From Chenopodium formosanum (taxonomy: Eukaryota > Streptophyta > Magnoliopsida > Caryophyllales > Amaranthaceae), in assembly GCA_024500155.1 (NCBI GenBank), contig CM044868.1, forward strand, positions 38,946,165 to 39,010,164: a DNA stretch of 64,000 nucleotides, in the 5' to 3' direction. Within the stretch, counting starts at the first letter, position 1, and each line of letters opens with the position of its first letter. The position numbers and the translations under genes were made by a program. The notes below the pieces were generated by a model. That model saw only the letters and a program-made list of their open reading frames with translations, was not told the origin of the DNA and did not search any database. Of this stretch, positions 10,686-22,139 are shown in pieces.

Positions 10686-11861
10686 TTGATGCCTCTGCAT
10701 CCAATAGATCTTCAGCAGTGTGAACAGCACATGATAACGTAGGATCTACTTTTATTATTGGTTGTTGTCGACCACCCAGGACTTCTTTTTCAGCCCTTGG
10801 CTCCAGCCACTTTCTCCTCGAGGAAATAGAAGAGGATATTGTAGCGGGTCATAGCACCCATAATGATGATAAATACAATGAGGTGTACTCAATCTTCCAG
10901 TCACAAAAATATGAGGACTACATCTGTGGCTTGATGAAGTGCTATCAGGCCAAATGGCAGTAACTTCATCAGTCGTTGGAGCATTGTACATGCGCTGATC
11001 AACCACTGCACTTTGATTAAGGATAATTTGTGTTTCTTCTGTTACCTCAATCTCTCTCAATGACCGAAAAAAACAAGCATACGGATTTGCCTCAGAAACT
11101 CGCATCAAAATATCGATTATATCCTGTCGCACCTCTGGGAAGGAATCAGTTCTTTTTTTGGCTTCCTGCTGTCCATCATAAAAATAAAGTTGTAAATACC
11201 TTGCGCCACCATCACCTGGGAGCAGATCTGGAACATAATGATATAACTGTCCATGTAACATGAACACATAGATTCCCTTCTCTGTGCTAGCACCGTAGTT
11301 TCCACCTAATGAGCTAAATGCAAACAGATTATTATATAAGCGAGCATATTGCCGGAAATGGACTGCATCTTCTTCGTCAGACATAAACAACTTAGCAAGC
11401 TCTGGAGGGTATTCATTCATAGCAATTTCTATATCCCCATCTCCACAACAAAAGAATTTAGTCTCAGATGCGAAAAGCTTCACAAAACAATGATGGCAGT
11501 AGTAAGGTGCCTTTAACTGTAGAGACTCCGAGGGCAACTGTAGTCCAATGGTAGCAGCTGGGACACCTACAACTACAAATAATAAAAACAGTAAACACTT
11601 CATCACTATTCATGCATTAAAACCAAGATACATCAGTCACAAGTTAAAGGGAAATATCTACCATTCTGAGTGCGCCTTCTCTTTGGTGCTCTTAGTCGAC
11701 AATTTCCCAAGTTACTGTAAAACACCACATACGTCAAGCCACCGTATGGCATTCACTACATAACCAAAAAAATAGTTTTTATACCTGTCTGTCAGGGGCA
11801 GCGACTCTCCCACAAGCATGCGACTTCTCTTTGTATGGCGTGTTTTAGAATTACGGATCAT
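10686..11861 (-). pseudogene. Helitron protein N-terminal exons
   Basis: Three exons splice in phase: 11785-11861 (ATG at 11861 directly after an AG acceptor), 11662-11714 and 10686-11566. Reading across them gives a short basic leader with RLRAPKRRR (a possible nuclear localisation signal), then YYCHHC and FFCCGDG, a Cys/His-rich zinc-binding-like segment. The conserved Helitron stretches NNLFAFSSLGGNYG, GIYVFMLHGQLYH and YDPLQYPLLFPRGESGW follow. A 101 bp intron (10585-10685, GTAAGT to CAG) separates this from the next exon. A frameshift near 10780 is needed to keep the frame into that intron. The phase agreement of three independent junctions is the reason for choosing the 11861 start. Confidence 0.8.
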
Positions 11862-12556
11862 CTACACCCAGCACATTAAAAGGACCCAAAACAAAAGCAG
11901 TAAGTCTGCAGCACTTAGTAAGCTACCTTAAACATCAAGAAGCAACATTTGCAACAACTATAAAGTAATAAGACATGAAATTAACAAATACAAACAGGGC
12001 AACCAAGCACCCACCTATAATAAATCGTAAGTAGTCCCAAAATGTATTCAGTGACTGATGGAAGAACAATGATCTTCATACAGCAATAGATACACACACA
12101 AAAACAATAACCCCCCCATCCCCCACCTCCAAAATATAAAAAAACCAAAAAACAAAATACAATGGCAAACTGCACCATATATTAGATAAAATTCAAAACA
12201 TTAAACTGGACACCAATAACTGAATAACCAAAGTGAAATTCATTATATTAATATATTTCAGGGATTTACTGAGCATTTACATAGGCCAACTGTTGCACAT
12301 AATACAAAAGCAAAGAAACAGTTGTCTGTTACACTAACAGATCATACCCGGGCACTACGGGAAAAGGCTGTAGAACAAGCGCCTAACAACTAACAAAAGC
12401 CTAAGACAGTTAATTTCAACATGCCACCACAAATAATGGGCGCAGCACACCAGTGCCTAAAGATGCCCTGAAGATTGTAATATGGTGCAACTGCAAAACG
12501 CATGACAGTAAAATAGCTATGCAATCCTTGCATGCTTGAGAAAAGCCTCTAACTCT
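11862..12556. other. non-coding, upstream of the Helitron start
   Basis: No gene was recognised. Probably the 5' untranslated or intron region of the minus-strand Helitron transcript. A C-rich run near 12110-12130 gives G-tracts on the transcribed-sense strand. Confidence 0.4.
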
Positions 12557-13493
12557 TCAGCCGCAGGTACCACAGTACATGAGGAAGCTACATTCAAAGA
12601 ACATGATCCAGGCAAAACATTTGCGCCTGACCGGTAGTGCAGGGGGAACAACGGGTGTTGAAATTCTCGAACACTCATCGGTGGGAGTAGAACACCCCGA
12701 TTCAGCTTCTCCCATCATATGTGAATCTACAGTCCTAGCCACTAAAAAAGAGGTCCTGGCACACAGACACCTTTCCCTCCACATAAGAGCAGCAGTGTGT
12801 TGAAGTACTGCACCACCATAATTCGCATCAATAATCTCTAAATGAAACCAATGCGCCAAATAACACATGGCCTTCTTAGCAGCTTTTTGCTCAGCAGTGA
12901 CCATCTCCACACAAGGATCACTAAAAAACATTTCCAAATTGCCTCCAGCTTGAGGACAACTTACCATAATCCAAGCTATAAAACCCTCACTATCAACCGT
13001 AACTGTCTTAAACGAAAACACTACAACACTAGTCACCTTAGCAACAACTGACAAGAAAGCTACATAATTCATAGAGACATGAACAACATCATTCAAGGGC
13101 TTCCCATATAGAAGGTCCCTTGTCAAAGGATCCAACAAATTCTGTGTCGCCGGCGAAAGAACTCCACGCTTCTGAGCAAAGAACCGACCAGAGATTCGAC
13201 ACATGTCGACCTTATCAGACGTGAAGTCGTCAATACGGACCCCATACCACTTTATCAAGTGTCGAACAGCTTTTAGGGCTGCCCTTTCACGTGATTCCTC
13301 AACCTTAGGGGCATCACCACCAACAAAGTATATGCAACCCGGGCCAATTTCAGGCTGCACACGTACATAAGCACGTACTGTTGTGTCCCACATGCCTAAC
13401 ACCATAAACAGGCTCTGGGAACTGTAAGCACTCAGTTATCCGCTCCAACAATGGTTGAAAGGGAATGCAAATCCTCTTTAATTCATATGCCAT
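12557..13493 (-). CDS. unrecognised protein with two repeated helix motifs
   Basis: I do not recognise this gene. The exon opens after an acceptor (GGTTACAG) at about 13494 and reads MAYELKRICIPFQPLLERI. After a frameshift near 13370 it continues as RVQPEIGPGCIYFVGG and on to 12557. Two stretches resemble each other: ERAALKAVRHLIKWYGVRID (about 13240-13290) and KAAKKAMCYLAHWFHLEIID (about 12830-12890). Each ends a block with beta-like residues before it, a layout reminiscent of the last helix of a double-stranded-RNA-binding domain, but this is only a resemblance. It lies on the same strand as the Helitron gene and about 0.7 kb upstream of its ATG, so it may be Helitron cargo or an accessory gene. 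At least one frameshift makes its present function doubtful. Confidence 0.45.
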
Positions 13494-14610
13494 ACCTGTA
13501 ACCTTAAACAGTTACATTGAAAACCAACACACTGCATTTGAGACACACACTGCATTTGTCTCCCAACATGTACCTAGCCACAACAAAACCATAGAAACAC
13601 CAGTAACATACAATGTGCTAACAATTCAGCACTGGACAGACACATATACGGTAAGCAATTGCAGAACATCATAACTACACAATCATATGCCCAAGTCCAC
13701 AATATTACTCCAACATCAAACAGGAAAGACAATATAATGCCTTTCTTTGCCACCCCCCCAACCCTCCCCTTACCCCCCAACAAAAAAGGGAGCCAAAGAA
13801 ACCAGACAGTACAGAATATCCATGAATCCAAATTCCCTGAAGCAAAAAACACACACCACATTTGTATCCAAATATGTACCAAACAACCTACAGTAGGTGT
13901 CACACAACATTCTAAAAAATGCAGGGCTGAAAAACAGGCACTGCAAGCAACTGCAGAAGACCCACAACAATACAACCACATATCCAAGTACACAATTTGA
14001 CAGCAACAGCAAACAGGAGAAAGATTATAAAGCTCCACTCCAAAACAAGAAACATACTAATTTGAACAATTAATACAACAGAAGAAATGCAGAACTGAAG
14101 ATCCATAAATAATTAAGAACACCAACAAAAAGATACGAAATAAAATACCTTAAGTAGCGTACATAAGATAGAAATCCAAGATCGATATCCAAATCATGTA
14201 ACAAAGTAACCTGACACATCATAAAACAACATCAGCACAGCAACAACAATATAACTCATAAATGAGAGGTTCCAATGAAAGGGACAGGAAAAGATCCCAA
14301 CGAGAATGATAAAGTCCAATGAAACCAACATGACCAATTTCAAAGGAGGTAACCATACAGTTAAAACATGCTGAATCATAACTAACTTCCAAACTACAAC
14401 AAGACCTGATTGATACCAAGATTACATAACAACCTAATATTAAAATTAAATAATCCAACTGAACCACATACACAATCCAACTGAACCACATTTAAATCCC
14501 CCCTCTACTTCTAGAAACAATTACAAACACCATCATACACCATAAACATAGCAAATTTAGATTAACTTCTTTATAGGCAAATTTCTTTATAACCAACACT
14601 GTCATTCAAA

Positions 14611-14810
14611 ATTCAAATATAGGTAACCTTCATTATTGATAAATTCGTTCTATAAATCCAATGGCATAAAGCTTTCAAAAATCAAATATAGGTAAACTTC
14701 ATTATTGATAAACTCATTCTATAAATCCAATGGCATAAAGCTTATGGATTCAAATGAGGTAAACTTCGTTATTGGTAAAATTGTTCTTTAACTTGAAATC
14801 CAATAGCAAC
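14611..14810. repeat. tandem repeat, about 70 bp, three copies
   Basis: Three successive copies start with 'caaata-aggtaa-cttc-ttattg' near 14611, 14682 and 14752. The first two are very similar; the third is diverged and shorter. Confidence 0.75.
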
Positions 14811-15807
14811 AACTATTGTAAGAAATTCAAGCAAAATAAATGGCACCGAAATATACCTTGCTCAAAACTAAATACATAGGCAACCTAAAAAATTATAAGA
14901 ATCCACATATATATATATATGTAGGTCAAGTGGCCACCCACTAAAGATAAGACCCACCCCAGTAAAGCAAAGGGCAAAGGCTTATAGAAAACTGCAAATT
15001 AAGGCAAAACCCACCCCAGTAAAGACAAAAGGGTAAAGGCTTATACAAAAAAAGACCCTCCCAACCCCTAAATTAAGCACAAAAAAATCTTTTTACCAAC
15101 AGACATCCAAGGACCACAAAAAAGCCAAAATCCATTCCTACAGGCAAGACACACACCACACTAAAACCCGAACCAAAATGGATTCTTAATTACACCCTAA
15201 TATATACCAAATTAAAAAATTAAAACATAAACACACGAGCAATTGTAACATTATATTATAAAGTACATATTATATTTAAATAGCAGACTTACTAACAACA
15301 CCTAATAGATATTATATTAAAGTAGCTGAATTACTAATCCCAAACAAACAATTTCCTAAAAAATGCTTACCCGATACACCGACCCTGCTGGACGAACCGG
15401 AAAAAGAAAAAACCTGAAATCAAACAACTGCTAAAAATATGCTTACCCCATAAACCTCCAATGCTGAACGAACCGAAATAAAAAACACACCGAAGACGCC
15501 ATACAGGATACGGAAAACCAAACCACTCCAAAGACGCCATGAAAACCTGCAAACAAGAGCAAACCATCGCCAACTCCGCAGCACCAAAACATTGACCCAG
15601 CTACAGCAGTAGCTAACAAAATGGCGGAGCTAACAAACCACAACAGTTTCAAGCAATAACCATCTCCAACAACCGCCCACGTAGCACCAACAAACCCAAA
15701 ACAGGCCAGATGCACTCCCCAACGCTTCACACGTCACGCAACAGCATTATCACAAGCAAGGACAGACGCGCCATTTAATTTTAAAACAACGGCAATATGG
15801 GTATACC

Positions 15808-15826
15808 ACTGTAGCTAAGCTACAGT
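15808..15826. repeat. perfect 9 bp palindrome near the element border
   Basis: ACTGTAGCT and AGCTACAGT flank a single A. It lies about 30 bp inside the position where Helitron-side sequence gives way to the FAR1-like exon region. It could be a terminal hairpin, but no clear CTRR end follows. Confidence 0.6.
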
Positions 15827-15921
15827 AGCACTTCGCATACTTTAAAGGGTTCTGGATATTTATTAAGATAAAATTTTATCATATATTACTAGACCATATC
15901 TTAACTAATAAGTAATATTGT

Positions 15922-16494
15922 ATGAGATATTGTTGTGATATTCTTAAAGCATTGGCGTCAGTTCAGTGGAGTAGTAGATATCACCATTTAAAATATGGTT
16001 CTTATCATATACTCATGACAATGTATATAGGATTTATTTTAACAACTGATTTTATTCCTTATAGACTTTTGTGGCAATTCCTTAACAACCATTATAACAA
16101 ACCAAGATTCATGATGACCCAAGCAATTGCTCAAGAATTTCCACACACTAAACATTATTTTGTTATATGGCATATCACTTCAAAATTTAGTGGTTGGTTC
16201 ACATTTATTTTGCGTGATAAGTATCAAGAGTGGTGTAAGGATTTTTATATGCTTTATAAGCTAGAGATCGTTGAAGATTTTGAGAGTCAATGGCCCATTA
16301 TTGTTAACAAATTCAAATTGCTTGACAATAAACATGTTAAGGGTTTTTACCAAATCAAAGAATTTCTGACTCCGGCATACCTTCAAAGCAACTATTTTGG
16401 AGGAATGAGAACTATAGGAAGATCTGAGTATATTAATAGTTTCTTCAAGAGATTTATTTTGTCTACTTCAACTTTAAAAGATCTTGCTAAACAG
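15922..16494 (+). pseudogene. FAR1/FHY3-like (MULE transposase-derived) pseudogene, 5' exon
   Basis: FAR1-related proteins descend from Mutator-like transposases and act as transcription factors or remain transposases. The visible exon carries the C-terminal part of the MULE domain: AIAQEFPHTKHYFVIWHI, NYFGGMRTIGRSEYINSFFK and a TSTLKDLAKQ end. The N-terminal part before about 16080 is scrambled, with the expected DxxDAAM-like segment deleted. The exon ends with CAG followed by GTCAGT at 16495. The reading frame resumes in phase at 48175, so the intron now holds a 31.5 kb retrotransposon. No intact start was found, and the gene is probably truncated on the left by the Helitron-side sequence. 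Confidence 0.75.
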
Positions 16495-16518
16495 GTCAGT
16501 AAACTTTTTTTTTTCCTA

Positions 16519-18339
16519 TCTAGACTTTTTTTGTGTCTCCCCAAAACCAAACCCAGTAATGAGTACCTTTCACGTCGAATCATAATCGAATGAGGTGAAA
16601 GTGTGGAAAGTCTAGTGTTACGGTTAATTTTAATTTCTTTTCTTTCTTTCTGTTTTTGAAAACCTATTTTAAGAAAACAGCCAATCCATTTTGGTTTGGT
16701 CCATGGCAAGGGTCCAATAATAGTGTAGTTGGGTCGGGTTCGAAAAGAGTTTTCCAACGATATATTATAAGCCCAATTCCGATGAATAATGAGGAAGTTA
16801 TGGTCAAACTACTAAATTGGGCCCGGTTTAATATTTATATGCGGCTCGATGATCTAGAGGAGGGCCTAATATTGATTTATCATTCCTCATGCAATTAGAA
16901 TTGATTATAGTCTTCTAGATTCTTTTAGAAGATTCTTTTCATTCCTAATTTAATTAGCATTGATAAATTGACTTTAGTTGACTTTTTAGAGTTTTAATCA
17001 GAATAAAAGAAGTGTTTTTGAGGAAAATACGATTTTTCCCTCCTGTACGGCTAAATTTTATCAAATTAAGAAAACGCGTGGAAACTTCTTTCTAGCGTCT
17101 GATGACAAGACCAGCGCCTGGCGCCAGGCTTGGCGTCAGGCGCTAGACCTGGCGTCTGGCGCTAAATTCTAGCGTTTGGCGCCAATTTGTTTTATCTTTT
17201 CGAAACTCTGATTCGTTTTTTTATCCATCCGGCTGATTTTCTCTATAAATAGCCTCCTAAAACCTCCGTTTTCAATCATCAAATCTCATCAATTCGTATT
17301 CTCTCTCTCACCAACTCTCTTCAAGTTTTTTATCCAACTCTCTTGATTTCTTTCTCTTTCTCTCTTTTCTAAACTAGCCTTTTACATACAAAATTCCGCA
17401 TTCACAAATTATAGAAACACCTAGCCAAGTTCAAAGTTGTGTTCACCATAGACGTGAAAGGTTTTAATTTCTGAGGGTTTGGTCCCAAATCTCTATTTCA
17501 ATTATTTAATTTAATCGTTTGGTTTTATTATTTTCCTTGAAGTTACTAACGTATGTATTTTGTTATTAGAAAGAGGTACGAGGCATCCAAGTAAGTTCTT
17601 TTATTGATTTGTTGATATTATTATATAGAAATCATGTCTAGGTTGTTATTATGATTCCTAGTGTCATGTTAGGGCGTTTTGATCTTCCTAGTATCATGTT
17701 TAGGGTAAAGAATAAGTTCCTTAGATCATATCATATCAATTGTGATTTCTATGATGCCTTTTATTGTCTTTCCTAATATTCATGTTAGTATCATGTTAGG
17801 GCTATATATTTGATCTTTATTGTTTAGTGACATGCTAGGGTTTGTTATTAATCTTGTTAGTATCATGCCTAGGATCTTGCTATTAATATTATGCTTTAAC
17901 ATGATTGTTATTATGTTTTATGATTTATAATTAATTATGATTATGTTGCTTGATTATATTATTGTTATTGCTTTATCACGCCTTTTATGAATGTTTAAAG
18001 GGAATTGGTACTTGTAATCACGATTAATAAGATACTTAATAATCTTGTTTAGGGTAATATGATTATAATTCAAGTAATCGCCAATAATAGTTTTGTTTGT
18101 GCGTTAATATTCAACTAACATAGAAAAACAGGTTTCAGTCATGGTTCCAGACCTACTAGAGTTGACGATCTCCTTGATCGTTAAGGGGTGTAACCTTCAC
18201 CCTGTGAACGGTTAACAAGTTCCTAAAACTTGTTGGTGACTCTTTTGCTCTAGCTTCTTTCCCTTTGGACGCCACCATGCTTAAGTGTATGATCACAGTG
18301 GGGTTCAAATTTGGGGTAATGCTTGAAATATTCCCTACA
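16519..18339 (+). repeat. 5' LTR of the outer Tat element
   Basis: Matches 46155-48052 over its length with scattered substitutions. The start is decayed (TCTAGAC against TGTAGAC in the 3' LTR) and the end is CCCTACA. Relative to the 3' LTR it lacks about 130 bp near 18131-18139. It contains the TATA box CTATAAATAGCC at 17243-17254 and the GGCGCC-type cluster just upstream. A run of 'agtatcatgtt(t)agg' motifs occupies about 17640-17890. Confidence 0.9.
17093..17254 (+). promoter_or_regulatory. LTR promoter: GGCGCC-type cluster plus TATA
   Basis: Nine cores of the form (A/G)GCG(C/T)(C/T) occur in about 93 bp, ending with TTTGGCGCC at 17175-17183. The TATA box TATAAATA follows about 60 bp later. 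TTTGGCGC fits the plant E2F/DP consensus WTTSSCSS. The 3' LTR has the same arrangement (TTTGGCGCC at 46812-46820, TATA near 46881). Function is inferred; the pattern is seen. Confidence 0.65.
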
Positions 18340-18344
18340 ATTTT

Positions 18345-18362
18345 TGGCGACTCCACCGGGGA
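18345..18362 (+). other. primer binding site of the outer Tat element
   Basis: TGGCGACTCCACCGGGGA starts five bases after the 5' LTR. It begins with TGG, as expected for pairing to a tRNA CCA end, and resembles the tRNA-Arg-type site reported for Ogre/Tat elements (from memory). Confidence 0.75.
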
Positions 18363-19925
18363 GGATTTCTATTTTAATTCCTGAAATTTATTTTGGCAAT
18401 GATTTAGAATGAGTGGATGAGACTCAAAAAGTTCTAAATATTTCATGTGCATAATTTTGATTAACATTATTGTCATATGCATAAAAAATATCACATTGGA
18501 AAGACCATCCATAATGAGTTAAAAACATAGGATTTTTACACGTAGGAAATTTAAGGAATATCTTTCACAACTAGGATCGAAATAATGTTGCGTGAAACTG
18601 GAAACTTTTATCGAGCACAGAAAGCTGATGAGGCATGTAGGAACTAGCGTCAGGAACAGAGTCTAGCGCCGAGGATTTGACTCTGGCGCTAGGCGACACT
18701 CCTGTCGCCAGGCGTACGAGCCAAATCGCGGAGCCGGCCTCTATTAGCTAGCGCCAAGTTCTTCCAATACCGAGCCATAAATATGCGTTCTAATTTTGAC
18801 TAGTTTTTAGCACTGTTTACTCGATCCTACTTTTTGACTGAGTTTTTCTCACTTTTCTGAAACCCATATGTGTTCTACATATGGACATAACCCTCTGGGA
18901 ATTCATGTTCCATCTACCTGATTGAACGCTCTGTGCAACAAAGGGTACATCCGAGAATGTTGAATTCACCAAACCATGGAAGTGAGTTTTTAACTCGCGG
19001 TGTCCCATCCACTCACGCCAACCCTTCAAAGGTAAGGCTTTCACGCGGTGCATCCGGATAATTAACCATGGACCCTCTTTGACTAACCCATATCCCGAAC
19101 TTTAGAGAACTAGAGCCATGGTTAGGTTGCAAACTTATTGCATCATATTGTGCCTACTTGACTAATTGTGCATTATTTGTTGTTCAAACTCTATGTGTTT
19201 TTTCCTAACCGTTTGTTTGACTTGTGTTAAGACTAAATAAAATGATTAATGACTAAAAGAACATTGCCTAATTAATTAATTAATATGAATAATTAAAGTC
19301 TAATAATTTAATCAGAATTGACTTAGTACGACTTTAGGCATACCCTGTAGAGTAATAATACCGAAAGCAGTTCCAGATCAACGTTCCAGAAATGGCGCCG
19401 CGATTTGGACTGCAGCGCCACTCTGTGGAGTGTAGCGCCTGGCGGCAGCTCTGTCGTTTGGTGCTACACTGAAAAGTGCGGCGCCAGTCTTGTCGTTTTG
19501 GCGACAGTTCGGTATATTGCTCAAGTCATAACTTTGTGTCTAATTAAACAATTTGCTAGTCAATTCGATTACTTTATTAATAATAATACCTTGTTGAGTC
19601 CTTAATCAAGTCTAGACACTAAGTCCCCTGGTCTTACGAAAGAGTCAAAAGCATGTTACTTGCACTCACTATATAAAGCACTCACTAATATGAATGTACA
19701 CTTTGAATATGTCTAAGAGAGTCTTGTATGCGCGTGTTTTCCGTCATTTTTTTAGGGGAGTAAGTCGGATATTAATCCTCCAATTAAACCACTTGTTTGT
19801 ACCCTATAATTGATTCCCAAAAATATACACCCTATTTTTTTCTTTTTCTTTTTCTTTATAAACCCGTAAAGTCAAAGTCAATTTGAGTCAAGTCATTAAA
19901 ACAAAAATGTCTTAATTTACAGCGC
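18363..19925. other. leader between PBS and gag, with two GGCGCC-type clusters
   Basis: No gene. Clusters of (A/G)GCG(C/T)(C/T) cores lie at about 18643-18760 and 19390-19505. A TATA-like CATAAATATG follows the first at about 18775. The rest is AT-rich leader. Confidence 0.6.
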
Positions 19926-20024
19926 GTGGTAAAGAAAGGAAGGGCGTTTGATCAAAGACAACCTTTTCATTCAAGTTCAACTTTTCGACAAACCAATCGC
20001 TCAAAAAGGAAAGCTACAAAGATA

Positions 20025-21660
20025 ATGGCAACTCAAGAGGAAGTCAATGAATTTAGGAACCAATTGACTGATGTGACTGAGGCATTAAAGGCTTTAACCC
20101 TCAAAATCAATGACCCTATGAAGCAACAACAGATGGAACTCATGCAAGAAAGCTTGAGCAAGCTATCAAGTGACTACAAGTTTCAAGGCATTAGTTCACA
20201 AGGGGTCTCGGTGGACAAGGAGCTTATTCCGCAAAATTTCAATGCCAACGACATCCCAAAATTCAAGGCAACTGACAACCCTTATTTTCATCTAAGAGCT
20301 TTTGAAATAATAATGAGTATTAAGGGTATTGATAAGAAAGTGTTTCCCTCTTTATTTTCTCTATCTCTTGAAACCGTTTGCCAAAATTGGTTTTCTCCCT
20401 TGAAAAAGAGAGAACCTCTACATGGGAATCAATAGTGAACGCTTTCATTGATAGGTACAAGTGCAACATTCAAGTCAAAACTGATTATAGGGAACTTGAA
20501 ATACTCAAGCAGAAAGAGAATGAAGGTTTCACTTCTTTCTTCAACAAATGGAGAGAAACCTCTGCTAAGATGATTGAAGTACCAAGCGAGAAAGAATCTG
20601 TGAGATTGTTCATTAAGAACCTTCAAGAGATGTACTCCAAGCATCTGAAGTATCAAAATAATCTACATACCTTCAAGGCCGTCAATGACATTGGAATTAA
20701 TATTGAAAATGACCTGGCTAAGCTGAAAGCTGCTAACAGTAACTCCAACAGTGGCTAGAAAGGCAAGAAGAACGACAATCATTCTTCTTCCAAAATCACC
20801 CACTCAAATAATGTTAGCACCTTCAATTTGAGTAAAGTCCTTGCTATGAACAACTAAGGACAAAAGAAACCATTTAGGAGGAACTTTACTCCTACAGGTA
20901 TGAGTTATGACACCGCATTTGACCGACTAAATGTAAAAGGTCTTATAACTCCTATTGGACCATTTGGGGACCCACTTGTTGAGAAGAGGGTTGCTAACTA
21001 GAACCCCAATGCACATTGCAAATATCACTAAGGTAGGGGTCATCTCACAGAAAATTGTTGGAAGCTAAAGGAAGCTATCCAAGATTTAATTGATAATAAT
21101 AAACTGCCATTGCCCCCTGCCCATAAGAAGCCAAGTATCGACAATGCACCTCTTGCTCATTCCTTGGCCATCTCTGATGAGGAAAACGAGGTTGATCCCT
21201 CATCTCTCATCTAGCCTATTAAAGAAACTCATGCTATCGAAGAAGAGGAGGAGATCTTTTTCGATGCCATGGATGACTTTCCTGAAATAGCAAGCAAGGA
21301 AGATGTACGAATGCTTATATGGTCCATGTGGAAGGGAACATATTTGCCACGTGAGGCTCTCAAATTTGCAAAGAAACAAGCAGAGGAGCTTCATAAAAAG
21401 ATTGATAAAATTCAACCCACAAAGAAGAAAGCATTCTCTCTACAAGTAACCGACAGACCCAAGAAGAGTAATGAACTCTATACTCCAATTGGGACTTTGC
21501 TAAAATGTTAAAAATGCTCTCCGAGAGTGGTAAGGTCAAACCTCTTGAACCGAGACCATTTGAATGCTTAAAAGGATAGATAGATTTTACTGTCAACACC
21601 ATCAATTAGGGGGACACACTATTGAAAACTGTTTTAAATTTAAAGATTTAATTTAGAAAA
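20025..21660 (+). pseudogene. outer Tat element gag with two zinc knuckles
   Basis: Gag forms the particle shell around retrotransposon RNA. The likely start is ATG 20025, which opens a region rich in Gln/Lys; the frame is open from 19926. A frameshift lies within 20378-20435. The retrotransposon-gag core reads TSFFNKWRETSAKM and VRLFIKNLQEMY. Two zinc-knuckle-like motifs, both C-x2-H-x4-H-x4-C, sit at 21017-21058 and 21591-21632. They are separated by a Glu/Lys-rich segment with FFDAMDDFPEIASKEDV. The stops at 20756, 21029 (in knuckle 1), 21212 and 21652 are mostly TAA/TAG at positions where Gln would fit. Confidence 0.8.
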
Positions 21661-22139
21661 TGATTGATGATAAGATGCTAGTTCAAATCCCACAAGAAGA
21701 AGATATAAGCATTAATGGGGTTTGGGACAGCGATGAAGAAGATGTCTACCTAAAATACATGAAAGGGCCTCCAGCTTCAGTGTCATATTCAATAGATGAT
21801 TTCTGGGTTGAAGAGGATTCACTAATAGTCGTCCTCACATGATCTGGGAGAACACAACCTCCCATCTCAACACAACCTATGTCGACTACACATCAAGTTC
21901 CCATACCTATCATAGAAGACAATGATATTGTCAAACAATTCAAGAAGACCAAGGTCAAGATGAACGTGTGGAAGATTCTAGCTACATCTCGAGAACATAG
22001 GTTGGCAGTGATGAATGCCTTGGATAAGATAGGGATAGATTCTGACACCACTCTTGAGGGGTTGGCTAACTTCCTTACGAGTGATCTCCCTAGTCCTATC
22101 AACTTGATCACCTTTTCTGACAAAGATTTACCCTAGAAG

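Larger units (their letters stand above)
7221..11861 (-). mobile_element. Helitron Rep/helicase gene, full-length but inactivated
   Basis: A rolling-circle DNA transposon gene. From N to C the minus strand encodes a basic N-terminus, a zinc-finger-like segment, a Helitron_like_N domain, a HUH Rep endonuclease, a linker and a Pif1-type helicase with all main motifs. The protein would nick, unwind and transfer a single strand during transposition. It is recognisable end to end, but at least three in-frame stops (10466-10468, 9504-9506, 9222-9224) and several frameshifts (near 10780, 10280 and 7740) break it. The outer ends of the transposon (5' TC and 3' CTRR) were not securely found; the element could extend to about 15850 on the 5' side. 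No target duplication is expected because Helitrons insert between A and T. Confidence 0.9.
13494..15840. other. non-coding region with small tandem repeats and G-tracts
   Basis: No gene was supported. Open frames here are low-complexity and lack domain motifs. Visible items are a C-rich tract at 13752-13778 (four G-runs on the minus strand), a three-copy tandem repeat at 14611-14810, a two-copy repeat of about 60 bp around 14945-15050 ('acccaccccagtaaag') and a two-copy motif at about 15355-15475 ('atgcttaccc ... gaacgaacc'). Confidence 0.5.

Noticed and set aside
13574..14106. Minus-strand frames rich in Cys, Leu and Val that look membrane-like
   Set aside because: Produced by CA-rich + strand sequence; low complexity, no supporting splice or domain evidence.
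17640..17890. Regularly spaced 'agtatcatgtt-agg' motifs, first taken for a CRISPR-like array
   Set aside because: Spacing is irregular, the spacers are related AT-rich LTR sequence, and the same motifs recur in the 3' LTR.
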